Notes under the pieces: generated by a model
What the model saw: only the letters and a program-made list of their open reading frames with translations
The model's database searches: none
What the model was told of the DNA's origin: nothing
Origin: Arthrobacter sp. B1I2
GTDB taxonomy: Bacteria; Actinomycetota; Actinomycetes; Actinomycetales; Micrococcaceae
Direction of reading: 5' to 3'
Assembly: GCF_030816485.1 (NCBI RefSeq)
Contig: NZ_JAUSYC010000001.1
Span: forward strand, 1,550,001 to 1,614,000
DNA: 64,000 nt
Shown: one piece after another, positions 8,068 through 18,164 of the stretch
How positions within the stretch are numbered: the first letter of the stretch is position 1
Layout of the letters: each line of letters opens with the position of its first letter
Translations under genes and position numbers: made by a program

Positions 8068-8739
8068 TCATATGCAGTATTCCGCCGGTCCACGAACGGC
8101 CGCGTGCGGACCCGGCACAAACCGGTACCCGCCGCCGCGTACAGTGGCCACGGCATGGCGGGCGTTGCCCAGTTTCTTCCGGATCCTGCCCACGTACACG
8201 TCGATGGATCTTGCGGTGGCGCCGGGAAAATCAAGCGACTCCAGGAACTCCTGCAGTTCCCCGCGGCCCACCGTCCGGGACAGATGGGTCACCAGGTAAC
8301 GCAGCACTTTGTATTCGACGCCGGTCAGGGACACCGGCTTGCCGTCCAGCAGGACGGTGTCGGCGGCGAGGTCCACGGCGACCCGGCTGACGGGGCCGGC
8401 CGACGGCGGCAGGCGGGTGCCGCCGTCGTCCTCGCCGCGTGCCTGGGTGGGAGCGCCGGGGTTCTCCGCCGCGGAAGGAGTGCGGGAGGAGTGGTCTGCG
8501 GCTCCTTCCACTGCGGCGGAGACCCCGGACGTGGGGGCTCCGGCGGCAGGCCAATGGACTTCCGCCTCCGGAGCAGTCTGTAAGGCCCGGGCAAGGACCA
8601 GTTGGGCGGCGCGGGCCAGCAGTTCGGGGCTGGTGCCTTCGCCGGGAACCACCCACACGGCCAGTCCGCGTGCAGCCGCCTTGTGTGGAACAAGTACTGG
8701 CCGCGCCCCCGCCCCCGGATAGTGGGCTTCCACTGCCAT
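8068..8739 (-). CDS. Winged-helix (OmpR/PhoB C-terminal type) DNA-binding protein
   Basis: The 223-residue protein ends in a winged-helix domain (about residues 120-215) with the PhoB-like series VSLTGVEYKVLRYLV, a recognition-helix stretch TARSIDVYVGRIRKKLG and the wing VRGGGYRFVPG. The N-terminal half is not a receiver domain: it has no phosphoacceptor pattern and includes an Ala/Pro/Gly-rich linker (about 65-115). It is therefore a stand-alone transcriptional-regulator-like protein rather than a normal response regulator. It begins 9 nt after the allB stop, so it is probably the last gene of the allantoin/glyoxylate operon. Confidence 0.8.
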   Translation of the reverse strand: MAVEAHYPGAGARPVLVPHKAAARGLAVWVVPGEGTSPELLARAAQLVLARALQTAPEAEVHWPAAGAPTSGVSAAVEGAADHSSRTPSAAENPGAPTQARGEDDGGTRLPPSAGPVSRVAVDLAADTVLLDGKPVSLTGVEYKVLRYLVTHLSRTVGRGELQEFLESLDFPGATARSIDVYVGRIRKKLGNARHAVATVRGGGYRFVPGPHAAVRGPAEYCI

Positions 8740-8748
8740 GGCGCGTCC

Positions 8749-10092
8749 TTAGACGCCGCCGCGGCGGATCAGCCTGCCCGTTGGGGTCTGGCCGTCCACT
8801 GCGGCGCCGCGGAGGAAGGTCTTGCGGACCACGCCGGAGAGGGCCTTGCCGTCGTAGGGGGTGATGGGGTTTTTGTGCTTCAGCTTGGACACGTCCACCA
8901 CGAACGCCTCGTCCGGGGCGAAGACGCTGAAGTCGGCGTCGTAGCCCAGGGCCAGCTGTCCCTTGTTGGTGAGGCGGGCCAGGCCGGCAGGTTTTTCGGC
9001 CATCCAGGACACCACCTGTTCCAGCGGGATGCCGCGGTGCCGTGCCTCGGTCCAGATCAGGGACAGGCCCAGCTGCAGCGAGGAGACGCCGCCCCAGGCC
9101 ACAGCGAAGTCGCCGTTTTCCAGGTCCTTGAGGTCCAGGGTGGAGGGGGAGTGGTCCGAGACGATGCAGTCGATGGTCCCGTCCAGCAGGCCCTGCCACA
9201 GCAGCTCCCGGTTGGAGGCCTCTCGGATGGGCGGGCAGCACTTGTAGGCGGTGGCGCCGTCCGGGATTTCCTCGGCCATCAGCGTGAGGTAGTGCGGGCA
9301 CGTTTCCACGGTGAGCTTCACGCCGTCGCGCTTTGCGGAGGCGATCATGGGCAGGGCGTCCGACGACGACAGGTGCAGGATGTGCGCACGCGCACCGGTC
9401 CAGCGGGCCCGCTCGATCACCTCCGCAATGGCCTTGTTCTCGGCGCCGCGGGGGCGGGAGGCCAGGAAGGTGGAGTAGTGGTCACCGCCTGGGTGCGGGG
9501 CGCGGTCGATCGCGTGCGAGTCCTCGGCATGGACGATCATCAGCGAATCGAAGGACTTCAGCTCCGCCATGTCCTCCTCCATCTCGTCCGCGTCCAGGTG
9601 CGGGAACTCGTCCACGCCGGAGTGCAGGAGGAAGCACTTGAAGCCGAAGACCCCCTCGTCGTGCAGCGGGCGCAGGTCTGCCTTGTTGCCGGGGATGGCA
9701 CCGCCCCAGAACCCGATGTCGATGAACGCCTGGTCCTCGGCCACCTCGCGCTTGAGTTTGAGGTTCTCCACCGTGGTGGTGGGCGGGACGGAGTTCAGCG
9801 GCATGTCGATGATGGTGGTCACACCACCGGCCGCGGCGGCGCGGGTGGCGGAGGCAAAGCCTTCCCACTCGGTGCGGCCGGGCTCGTTGACGTGGACGTG
9901 GGTGTCCACCAGGCCGGGCAACAGGGTTTCGTCGTCGGCGAGCTCGATGACTTCGGCGCTGGCCAGGCCGTTGCCCAGCGGCTCGATGGCGACGATTTTT
10001 CCGTTGCGGACGCCCACCTCACGGGGTGCGATGCCGGCGGTGGTGAGGATGCGCTGGCCCCGGATGACGAGGTCGAAACGTTCTTCAGACAC
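8749..10092 (-). CDS. allB: Allantoinase
   Basis: The 447-residue cyclic amidohydrolase opens the allantoin ring to allantoate. Metal-binding features are visible: HVH in [10 protein letters not shown], the lysine that is carboxylated in this family in [11 protein letters not shown], His in HAEDSH and in [11 protein letters not shown], and the catalytic Asp in [10 protein letters not shown]. The length is normal for AllB. It overlaps the glycerate kinase stop by 8 nt, in an operon that converts the glyoxylate released later in the pathway. The intermediate steps (allantoate amidohydrolase, ureidoglycolate lyase) are not in this window. Confidence 0.93.
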   Translation of the reverse strand: MSEERFDLVIRGQRILTTAGIAPREVGVRNGKIVAIEPLGNGLASAEVIELADDETLLPGLVDTHVHVNEPGRTEWEGFASATRAAAAGGVTTIIDMPLNSVPPTTTVENLKLKREVAEDQAFIDIGFWGGAIPGNKADLRPLHDEGVFGFKCFLLHSGVDEFPHLDADEMEEDMAELKSFDSLMIVHAEDSHAIDRAPHPGGDHYSTFLASRPRGAENKAIAEVIERARWTGARAHILHLSSSDALPMIASAKRDGVKLTVETCPHYLTLMAEEIPDGATAYKCCPPIREASNRELLWQGLLDGTIDCIVSDHSPSTLDLKDLENGDFAVAWGGVSSLQLGLSLIWTEARHRGIPLEQVVSWMAEKPAGLARLTNKGQLALGYDADFSVFAPDEAFVVDVSKLKHKNPITPYDGKALSGVVRKTFLRGAAVDGQTPTGRLIRRGGV

Positions 10093-11278
10093 GGAGGTCC
10101 TCCTTGGTACGTGCGGTGCCGGGCCTGTGGGCCGCGAGCTCCGCGCTGATCTGGGTGCCCAGCTGCTCCAGCAGCGGTCCTGCCTCTGCTATGCACCTGT
10201 TTACATCGCTTTCGAGCGTGGTCAAAGCGTGGACCCGCTCGAATCCTGCGGCCGCGGCCTGGTCTTGGTCCAGGGTGGTCCGCCCGCAGACTGCGATCAC
10301 CGGAACTCCCTGGCCGGCGGCCGCCCGGGCCACGCCCATGGGGGTCTTTCCCAGCAGGCTTTGCTCGTCCAGGCTGCCTTCGCCGGTGATCACCAGGTCT
10401 GCGCCGGCCAGCTTCTGCTCCAATGCCGTGAATTCAAGGACGACGTCGATGCCCGGCCGCCGCGTCGCGGCCAGGACGGCGATGGCTGCGTAGCCCACGC
10501 CGCCGGCTGCCCCGGCTCCGGGAGCGCCGGCAGCCTTGACCGCGCGGAATCCGATCTCCCTGGCCAGGACTTCGACAAACCTGGCCAGGGCGGCGTCGAG
10601 CATGCCGACGTCTTGTGGTGTGGCACCCTTCTGCGGGCCGAAAACCGCCGCAGCGCCCTGCGCGCCCAGTAGCGGGTTGTCGACGTCGGATGCCAGGACA
10701 AAGCGCGTGTCCACCAGGCGTGGTTCGAAGCCGGTGAAATCGATACTGCGCAGGTTGGCCAGCGCCGCCCCGCCCAGTGGGAGTTCGTTGTTCGTGCTGT
10801 CCAGGAATTTGGCGCCCAGTCCCTGTAGGAGCCCCGCTCCGCCGTCGGTATTGGCGCTGCCGCCCACGCCCAGGATGATCCGGCGGCAACCGGCATCCAG
10901 GGCCGCACGTATCAGCTCGCCGGTGCCCAGGCTGGTGGCGCTTGTGGCTGCTGCCGAATCAGGCCTGCCGCCAGCCTGGACCTGGGGCAGCAGCGCCAGG
11001 CCGGAGGCGGCGGCCATCTCGATGACCGCTTCGTGGCCCCGGACGGCGAAGTCGGCTTCCACCGGCTGGCCCGCAGGTCCGGTCACCGTTGCGGTGCGGC
11101 GGGTGAAGCCGGAGCCGACGGCAGCATCAAGGGTGCCCTCGCCGCCGTCGGCTACCGGAATCCGGACCACGTCCAGGTTTCCGCCGGCGCCGCGCTGCAG
11201 GCCTTTCTCAAGGTGCGAGCAGACCTCTGGGGCTGACAGTGATCCCTTGAACTTGTCCGGGGCAATAACCACGCGCAT
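10085..11278 (-). CDS. glxK: Glycerate 2-kinase
   Basis: The 397-residue protein belongs to the GarK/GlxK glycerate kinase family. Signature segments are the N-terminal [34 protein letters not shown], the [20 protein letters not shown] region and [15 protein letters not shown]. It phosphorylates glycerate, made by the tartronate semialdehyde route upstream in the operon, to 2-phosphoglycerate. It begins 2 nt after the gcl stop and overlaps allB by 8 nt. The symbol garK is used for the same family. Confidence 0.93.
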   Translation of the reverse strand: MRVVIAPDKFKGSLSAPEVCSHLEKGLQRGAGGNLDVVRIPVADGGEGTLDAAVGSGFTRRTATVTGPAGQPVEADFAVRGHEAVIEMAAASGLALLPQVQAGGRPDSAAATSATSLGTGELIRAALDAGCRRIILGVGGSANTDGGAGLLQGLGAKFLDSTNNELPLGGAALANLRSIDFTGFEPRLVDTRFVLASDVDNPLLGAQGAAAVFGPQKGATPQDVGMLDAALARFVEVLAREIGFRAVKAAGAPGAGAAGGVGYAAIAVLAATRRPGIDVVLEFTALEQKLAGADLVITGEGSLDEQSLLGKTPMGVARAAAGQGVPVIAVCGRTTLDQDQAAAAGFERVHALTTLESDVNRCIAEAGPLLEQLGTQISAELAAHRPGTARTKEDLRV

Positions 11279-11280
11279 GG

Positions 11281-13071
<1,791 letters not shown>

Positions 13072-13121
13072 GGGGTGCTCCTTGAAAGCGTGGGAAGTCT
13101 GTTTTTGGGTGTGCTGAAGGG

Positions 13122-13182
13122 AGTTTTTGGGCAGATACCGGGACTTAGAGGGCTCTCAGGTCGTGTTATCTGCCCAAAAACT
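13122..13182. repeat. Long inverted repeat between glxR and gcl
   Basis: Perfect 16-bp arms (AGTTTTTGGGCAGATA at 13122-13137 and its complement at 13167-13182) flank a 29-nt loop that can itself fold (GACTTAGAG against CTCTCAGGTC, with one bulge). It lies inside the operon, after the glxR stop and before the gcl start. There is no T-run immediately 3' on either strand, so it looks more like an mRNA-processing, stabilising or attenuating element than a simple terminator. Confidence 0.7.
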
Positions 13183-13213
13183 TCGAGGTGGGGGTGGTTT
13201 GCTTGCGGCTCGG

Positions 13214-14092
13214 TTACTCGCGGCCGCTGAGCTGGAGGACCTGCTTGAAGAGTCCGGAGTGGTCCAGTGCGCCGTCGCCCTGGTTGACGGTGGCGGCGAC
13301 GAGCTGGGCGACGACGGCGCCGAGCGGGATGGCGACGCTGGCTTCGCGCGCGGCGGAGGTGACGATGCCCAGGTCCTTGTTGTGCAGGGCCAGGCGGAAG
13401 CCGGGGTCGAAGTTGCGGTCCAGCATCTTCTGGCCCTTCTGGTCCAGGACCTTGGAGCCGGCGAGGCCGCCGCCGAGGACCTTGAGGGCGGCGTCGGTGT
13501 CCACGCCGTAGGCCTCCAGGAAGGCGATGGCCTCGCCGAGGACCTCAATGTTGACGGCGACAATCAGCTGGTTGGCTGCCTTGACGGTCTGGCCGGAGCC
13601 GGAGGGGCCCACATGGACGATGGTTTTGCCGACGGCGTTGAGGACGTCCTGGGCGGCGTCGAAGTCTGCCTTGTCGCCGCCCACCATGATGGATAGGGCA
13701 GCGTCGATGGCGCCCTGTTCGCCGCCGGAGACCGGTGCGTCCAGGGGGCGGAGGCCGGCTTCTTTGGTCTCTGCTGCAAGGCGGACGGCGACGTCGGGGC
13801 GGATGCTGGAGGCGTCAATCCACAGGGCGCCCTGTTTGGCGTTGGCGAAGACGCCGTCCTTGCCGCTGACTACGCCCTCGACGTCGGGGGAGTCCGGCAC
13901 CATGGTGATGACGACGTCGGCATCCTTGACTGCGTCCGCGATGCTCGAGGCGCCCTTGCCGCCTTCGGAGACGAGCTTGTCGATCTTGTCCTGGCTGCGG
14001 TTGAAGCCGGTGACGGTGTGGCCGGCTTTGACCAGGTTGATGGCCATGGGCAGGCCCATGATTCCGAGTCCGATAACTGCAACGTTGCTCAT
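13214..14092 (-). CDS. glxR: 2-hydroxy-3-oxopropionate (tartronate semialdehyde) reductase
   Basis: The 292-residue beta-hydroxyacid dehydrogenase reduces tartronate semialdehyde to D-glycerate with NAD(P)H. It has the N-terminal Rossmann motif VIGLGIMGLPMA, the substrate-loop DAPVSGGEQGA and the catalytic lysine in GQTVKAANQL. I chose the ATG at 14092 because the family begins within five residues of the dinucleotide-binding motif; the much longer open frame to 14563 reads antisense-like low-complexity sequence. It sits between hyi and gcl. Confidence 0.95.
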   Translation of the reverse strand: MSNVAVIGLGIMGLPMAINLVKAGHTVTGFNRSQDKIDKLVSEGGKGASSIADAVKDADVVITMVPDSPDVEGVVSGKDGVFANAKQGALWIDASSIRPDVAVRLAAETKEAGLRPLDAPVSGGEQGAIDAALSIMVGGDKADFDAAQDVLNAVGKTIVHVGPSGSGQTVKAANQLIVAVNIEVLGEAIAFLEAYGVDTDAALKVLGGGLAGSKVLDQKGQKMLDRNFDPGFRLALHNKDLGIVTSAAREASVAIPLGAVVAQLVAATVNQGDGALDHSGLFKQVLQLSGRE

Positions 14093-14148
14093 GATGGTTC
14101 TCTTTCTAAAAGTATGTGGTGATCTGACCCGACCAGGTCGCAATAGAT

Positions 14149-14172
14149 GTCGTTTTGAGGGCTCAAAACGAC
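14149..14172. repeat. Perfect inverted repeat between hyi and glxR
   Basis: GTCGTTTTGAG and CTCAAAACGAC, 11-bp perfect arms, are separated by GG. It lies in the 109-nt spacer between the hyi stop and the glxR start. There is no U-tract 3' of it on the operon strand. It could be an attenuator, an RNA-processing hairpin or a DNA-binding site. Confidence 0.65.
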
Positions 14173-14201
14173 AGTTGGTGTTACCCGGTTGGGCTAACGG
14201 A

Positions 14202-15002
14202 CTACTGGCTGACGCGGTCGCGGATGGCCCAGCTGAAGGCCGTTTCCTGCGGTTCCTTGTACTCGAGGCCGATGTAGCCCTCGTAGCCGAGTTCGCGGCT
14301 GCGGGCGATCCATTCGCCGAGGGGGAGGGCGCCGGTGCCGGGTGCGCCGCGGCCGGGGTTGTCGGCAATCTGGATGTGGCCGAAGTCCTTGGCGTGGTTC
14401 TCGATGACGGACGCGACGTCGTCGCCGTTGACGGCCAGGTGGTAGAAATCGGCGAGGAGCTTGATGTTCCCGACGCCGGCTTCCGCCTTGACGCGGGCGA
14501 TGACCTGAAGTGCGTCATCGGCGGTGAGGAGCGGGTACCTGGGTGCACCGCTGACCGGTTCAAGAAGGACGGTGCCGCCGATCCGGGCGACGCCTTCGGC
14601 CGCTGCGGCCAGGTTTTTGACGGCCAGCTCGTCCTGTTCTTCGGCGGTGAATTCGTCCTGCCGGTTGCCGTAGAGGGCGTTGAAGGCCTTGCAGCCCAGG
14701 CGCCCGCCGATCCCGGCGACGACGTCGATGTTGTCCTTGAATTCGGAGCAGCGTCCCTTCCAGGAGACCAGGCCGCGGTCGCCGCCGGGCATGTTGCCGG
14801 CGTTGAAGTTCAGGCCGGTGAGCTGTACGCCTGCGTCCGTGATGGCGTTCTCGAACTTTGTGATTTCGCTGTCCGCCGGGACTGAGGTTTCGAAGGGCCA
14901 CCAGAACTCGACGGCATCGAAGCCTGCTGCCTTTGCGGCGGCGGGGCGCTGGAGCAGGGGCAGCTCCGTGAGGAGGATGGAGCAGTTCACTGTGTACGTC
15001 AT
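14202..15002 (-). CDS. hyi: Hydroxypyruvate isomerase
   Basis: The 266-residue TIM-barrel protein of the AP-endonuclease-2 superfamily interconverts hydroxypyruvate and tartronate semialdehyde. Expected metal/active-site segments are present: the Glu in VLLEPVSG, LLADFYHLAVNGDD, QIADNPGRGAPGTG and the C-terminal Glu in IGLEYKEP. It is the first gene after the operon promoter, with a GGAAGGA ribosome site before the ATG. Its product feeds GlxR. Confidence 0.94.
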   Translation of the reverse strand: MTYTVNCSILLTELPLLQRPAAAKAAGFDAVEFWWPFETSVPADSEITKFENAITDAGVQLTGLNFNAGNMPGGDRGLVSWKGRCSEFKDNIDVVAGIGGRLGCKAFNALYGNRQDEFTAEEQDELAVKNLAAAAEGVARIGGTVLLEPVSGAPRYPLLTADDALQVIARVKAEAGVGNIKLLADFYHLAVNGDDVASVIENHAKDFGHIQIADNPGRGAPGTGALPLGEWIARSRELGYEGYIGLEYKEPQETAFSWAIRDRVSQ

Positions 15003-15063
15003 CGTAGGTCCTTCCGGGGAGGGGCTTAGATCTATCTTCCTTTGCTTCCGGCTTCGTTACCGT

Positions 15064-15099
15064 TTCCGCTTTGTGGAATTTAGATTCTGCTTTATGAAA
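15064..15099. promoter_or_regulatory. Two IclR-type operator boxes on the hyi start site
   Basis: Box 1 TTCCGCTTTGTGGAA (15064-15078) and box 2 TTCTGCTTTATGAAA (15085-15099) share the consensus TTCYGCTTTRTGRAA. Each is an imperfect 6-3-6 inverted repeat typical of IclR-family sites. Their starts are 21 bp apart, two helical turns. Box 2 abuts the -10 element and covers the expected start site, a repressor position. The regulator is not adjacent; the IclR protein encoded at 30901 is one candidate. Confidence 0.65.
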
Positions 15100-15129
15100 A
15101 GTGTAGGGAAGGTCGGGTGGGGTAGTCAA
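15100..15129 (-). promoter_or_regulatory. Sigma70-type promoter of the hyi-glxR-gcl-glxK-allB operon
   Basis: On the minus strand TTGACT (15129-15124) is followed after 18 nt by TACACT (15105-15100). The expected start is near 15093, about 90 nt before the hyi ATG. It is the best-matching promoter seen in the window. Confidence 0.65.
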
Positions 15130-15181
15130 GGGGAGCCCTGGGCAGGAGACTGATAGCAGCAAACCCGCGCTAGAGGAATTG

Positions 15182-16069
15182 ATGGGAGTGAGCATGACCG
15201 GTGCCCGTCTGCGCCTTCTGGCTTGGCTCGTCGCGTTCGCGGGGTTCCTTACGGCCTGCGTTCCTGTGGTGGGTATTCAGGAGGCTGCCACCGCTCCCGC
15301 CTCGACGGCTGCTGCATCTGAAGAGGCCTCACCCGCAACCGCTTCAGCCGCGGCGGGTACAGCCCTTGCTGCACCGCAGGCTCCGATTGCATCTGCGACT
15401 CCGACCCCGACGCCAACTCCGACGCCAGCCCCCACCCAGGCCCCGGCTTTCGCTGCCGCCCCCGTACCCCAGCCGTTCACCCTCAACCTGTACCGGGAGG
15501 GGGACTTCGTTCCGCAGTACACCTTCGACTGGTGTGTGGCGGCGAGCATCCAGATGGCGCACAACCTCATTGACGACACGGGAGGCGGCACCTGGGCTGA
15601 CCGGGCTCAGCAGGGTGAACTGTGGGAGATGGCCCGCGCCCGTTCCTCTGACTCCTTTAACGGTGCCAACCCCTTTGGCTGGGCGCAGGTGCTCACGGAA
15701 TCGGGAATGGGGCCGTACCGGGTGGTCAGTATCGGCGACTATGGGGAAGCTGTGAAGACGGCGGCCCGTGCCATCACTGAAACCGGCAGGCCGGTGGGGC
15801 TGGTGATGTGGAGCGGCCGGCACGCATGGGTGATGAGCGGGTTCGAATCGCTCGGCGACCCCCGGCAGTTCGCTGACTTCTCGGTGACCGGCATCCGCGT
15901 CCTTGACCCGCTGTACCCGTACGGCAGCGGGCAGTGGGGGCCATCGCCTGTTCCCAACAGCATGCTCACGCCGGAGGAGCTGGCCACGCAGTTCGTTGTC
16001 CGGGAACCACGCCGTTGGAGCAGCAGTCTCCCGGCCGGGTACCTCCTGGTGCTGCCCGCCGCTTCCTGA
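15182..16069 (+). CDS. C39-like cysteine peptidase-fold lipoprotein
   Basis: The 295-residue product has a lipoprotein signal peptide with lipobox LTAC near residue 26, a long Ala/Ser/Thr linker with a (TP)n stretch, and a C-terminal domain resembling the papain-like C39_2 family. A candidate catalytic Cys118 sits in FDWCVAASIQ and a His214 in SGRHAWVMSG. It should be anchored outside the membrane; whether it cleaves peptides is unproven. The start is the ATG at 15182 with an AGAGGA site upstream; in-frame ATG 15194 is an alternative. It is transcribed away from the hyi promoter. Confidence 0.75.
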   Translation: MGVSMTGARLRLLAWLVAFAGFLTACVPVVGIQEAATAPASTAAASEEASPATASAAAGTALAAPQAPIASATPTPTPTPTPAPTQAPAFAAAPVPQPFTLNLYREGDFVPQYTFDWCVAASIQMAHNLIDDTGGGTWADRAQQGELWEMARARSSDSFNGANPFGWAQVLTESGMGPYRVVSIGDYGEAVKTAARAITETGRPVGLVMWSGRHAWVMSGFESLGDPRQFADFSVTGIRVLDPLYPYGSGQWGPSPVPNSMLTPEELATQFVVREPRRWSSSLPAGYLLVLPAAS

Positions 16070-16169
16070 CTCGCCGCATGACGCTCAGCGCCGTCAAGGT
16101 GTGAACAGCAACGAGTAGCCTACTGGTACCCCCCAGCGGCAGCACCAACCATGAGGACGTCGGAGACAG

Positions 16170-17228
16170 ATGAGCAACAGGAACATCGGCATTAAGGACG
16201 TAGCCGTGGCTGCCGGCGTGTCCGCCACCACGGTTTCGCACGTCCTCAACGAGGTGTCCTATGCCAGGGTAAGCGTGGAAACCCGGAACAAGGTTCGGTC
16301 TGCGGCGGAGCAGTTGGGGTATGGACCGAACCGTCTGGCCCAGGCGCTCCGCACCCAGCGGACCGGCATGCTGGGCCTGGTCAGCGAGGATATCGCCACC
16401 ACTCCCCACGCCGGAAGGATCATCCTCGGCGCGGATGAGGCCGCCAGGGAGCGCGGGTACAACCTCATGGTCATCAACACTTCCGGCTCAGCCAGCCTCG
16501 AATCCCGGCAGGCCGACGTCGAGGCCCTTCTGGAACGCCGGGTGGATGGAATCCTCTATGCCACCATGTACCACCGGAACGTGGAGTTGCCGGCAAACCT
16601 CGGCAGCGTGCCTTCCATCCTGGTCGACTCGGTGGCCATCGGCGGAGACATCACCGCCGTAATCCCGAACGAAGAGGGGGGAGCGCGCGCCGCCGTGGGC
16701 GCGCTCCTTGAAGCGGGCCACACCCGGATGGGCTTCATCAACAACACAGCTGACGTGCCGTCGACACGGCAGCGGCTTCAGGCCTTCCGGGCCACACTGA
16801 CTGAAGCAGGGCTCGACGGCGACGCGGCACCTGTCCAGTCGGAGGTCTCCGAAGCGCAGGGCGGCTACGAAGCCGCACTGCGGATCCTGGCCCGCGGCGA
16901 CCGGCCCACTGGCTTGTTCTGCTACAACGACCGCATGGCGATGGGAGCCTACCGCGCCGCTGCGGAGTTGGGGCTCGCCATCCCCACTGACCTTTCAGTC
17001 GTCGGCTTCGATGACCAGGAACTGATCGCCGCCAACCTGTACCCGGGCCTCACCACCGTGGCCTTGCCGCACTACGAGATGGGTGCTTGGGCCACCAAAC
17101 ACCTGATAGACGCCGTCGAGGGGAAATCCGACCTTTCACTCATGGCACGTCACCCGACCATTCTGAACTGCCCGCTGGTGCCCCGGGGATCCATCGCGGC
17201 TCCCCGGCACCAGGCGTCCACGCTGTAA
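16170..17228 (+). CDS. LacI-family transcriptional regulator
   Basis: The 352-residue protein has an N-terminal LacI helix-turn-helix (GIKDVAVAAGVSATTVSHVLN, hinge PNRLAQALRTQRT) and a periplasmic-binding-protein-like effector domain ending near GFDDQELIAANLYPGLTTV. Length is standard. A GGAGACAG site precedes the ATG. The neighbours (C39-like lipoprotein, MBL hydrolase) do not reveal the effector or target. LacI-type palindromes are seen in this window upstream of the rhamnogalacturonan genes some 30-46 kb away, but no link to this regulator can be shown. Confidence 0.93.
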   Translation: MSNRNIGIKDVAVAAGVSATTVSHVLNEVSYARVSVETRNKVRSAAEQLGYGPNRLAQALRTQRTGMLGLVSEDIATTPHAGRIILGADEAARERGYNLMVINTSGSASLESRQADVEALLERRVDGILYATMYHRNVELPANLGSVPSILVDSVAIGGDITAVIPNEEGGARAAVGALLEAGHTRMGFINNTADVPSTRQRLQAFRATLTEAGLDGDAAPVQSEVSEAQGGYEAALRILARGDRPTGLFCYNDRMAMGAYRAAAELGLAIPTDLSVVGFDDQELIAANLYPGLTTVALPHYEMGAWATKHLIDAVEGKSDLSLMARHPTILNCPLVPRGSIAAPRHQASTL

Positions 17229-17346
17229 AGGGACGGTGGGCCAGCAAGCGCATCACATCTCACGCGACGGCTTTAGGTCCTTCAGTGCTGGGTACGTCCA
17301 TTGGACAGTGACCAAAGTACTTCACCCACCCGAATGGAGTCCCGGC

Positions 17347-18090
17347 ATGATCATCCCCAACGTCGCAGACGGCATCCACGTGATTACGCACGCCAACGTC
17401 AACTGCTACCTGATCGAGGATGACCACGGCGTGACCCTGGTGGACGCCGGTCTTCCAAGCATGTGGCCCATGCTCACCCAGCTCCTGGAGGAACGGAACC
17501 GGCGCCCGCAGGACGTCAAAGCCCTGGTCCTAACCCACGGGCACTTCGACCACGTGGGGTTCGCACTGAGGGCCCACCGGCAGTGGGGGATCCCGGTGCT
17601 GGTGCACGCGGAGGACGCCCGGCTGGCAGCCCACCCCTACCGCTACAAGCCGCAACGCAACCGCTTCCTCTACCCCTTCACCCACCCCAAGTCCCTGCCC
17701 CGGCTCGGCAGCATGGCAATGGCAGGTGCCCTGGCAGTCAAGGGCATCTCCGAAACCAAGCCGCTGGGCGCCGGCGTGGCGGACGCACTCACGGGCCGTC
17801 CCGCCGTCGTCCATACTCCCGGCCACACGGACGGGCACTGCATCCTGCACCTGCCGGACCGCGGCGTCCTCTTTACTGGCGACGCGCTGGTGACACTGGA
17901 CCCCTACACCGGGAAGGCCGGTCCGCAGATTGTAGCCTCCGCTGCAACCAAGGACACCGGGCAGGCGCTGGCATCGCTGGACGCCATCGCCGCAACGGGA
18001 GCGACCACGCTGCTGCCCGGCCACGGTGAGCCCTGGAAATCGGGGGCGGAAGCGGCGGTTCGTGAGGCACGGAAAACTGGTGCGCACTGA
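17347..18090 (+). CDS. MBL-fold metallo-hydrolase
   Basis: The 247-residue metallo-beta-lactamase fold protein carries the metal motif HGHFDH, the later His in HTPGHTDGH, the Asp in FTGDAL and a C-terminal LLPGHGEPW. This pattern is typical of glyoxalase-II-like hydrolases of unknown substrate. The ATG at 17347 is chosen for a GGAG site 8 nt upstream and because the conserved fold begins directly after it; the open frame extends upstream to 17236. Confidence 0.88.
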   Translation: MIIPNVADGIHVITHANVNCYLIEDDHGVTLVDAGLPSMWPMLTQLLEERNRRPQDVKALVLTHGHFDHVGFALRAHRQWGIPVLVHAEDARLAAHPYRYKPQRNRFLYPFTHPKSLPRLGSMAMAGALAVKGISETKPLGAGVADALTGRPAVVHTPGHTDGHCILHLPDRGVLFTGDALVTLDPYTGKAGPQIVASAATKDTGQALASLDAIAATGATTLLPGHGEPWKSGAEAAVREARKTGAH

Positions 18091-18114
18091 GAGCCGCCCA
18101 ATGGGGCATAGCGA

Positions 18115-18148
18115 AAGGTCCCCGGCGCAAGGAAGCGCCGGGGACCTT
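18115..18148. terminator. Bidirectional hairpin terminator
   Basis: Perfect 14-bp arms AAGGTCCCCGGCGC / GCGCCGGGGACCTT with a 6-nt loop lie between the convergent MBL hydrolase and MHS carrier genes. Confidence 0.85.
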
Positions 18149-18164
18149 CTGCCAGTGGGGACGG

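Noticed and set aside
15410..15450. Tandem CCGACGCCAACT-like repeat as a possible CRISPR or minisatellite
   Set aside because: It is the coding sequence of the (TP)n linker in the lipoprotein; repeat units are 6 nt with no spacers.
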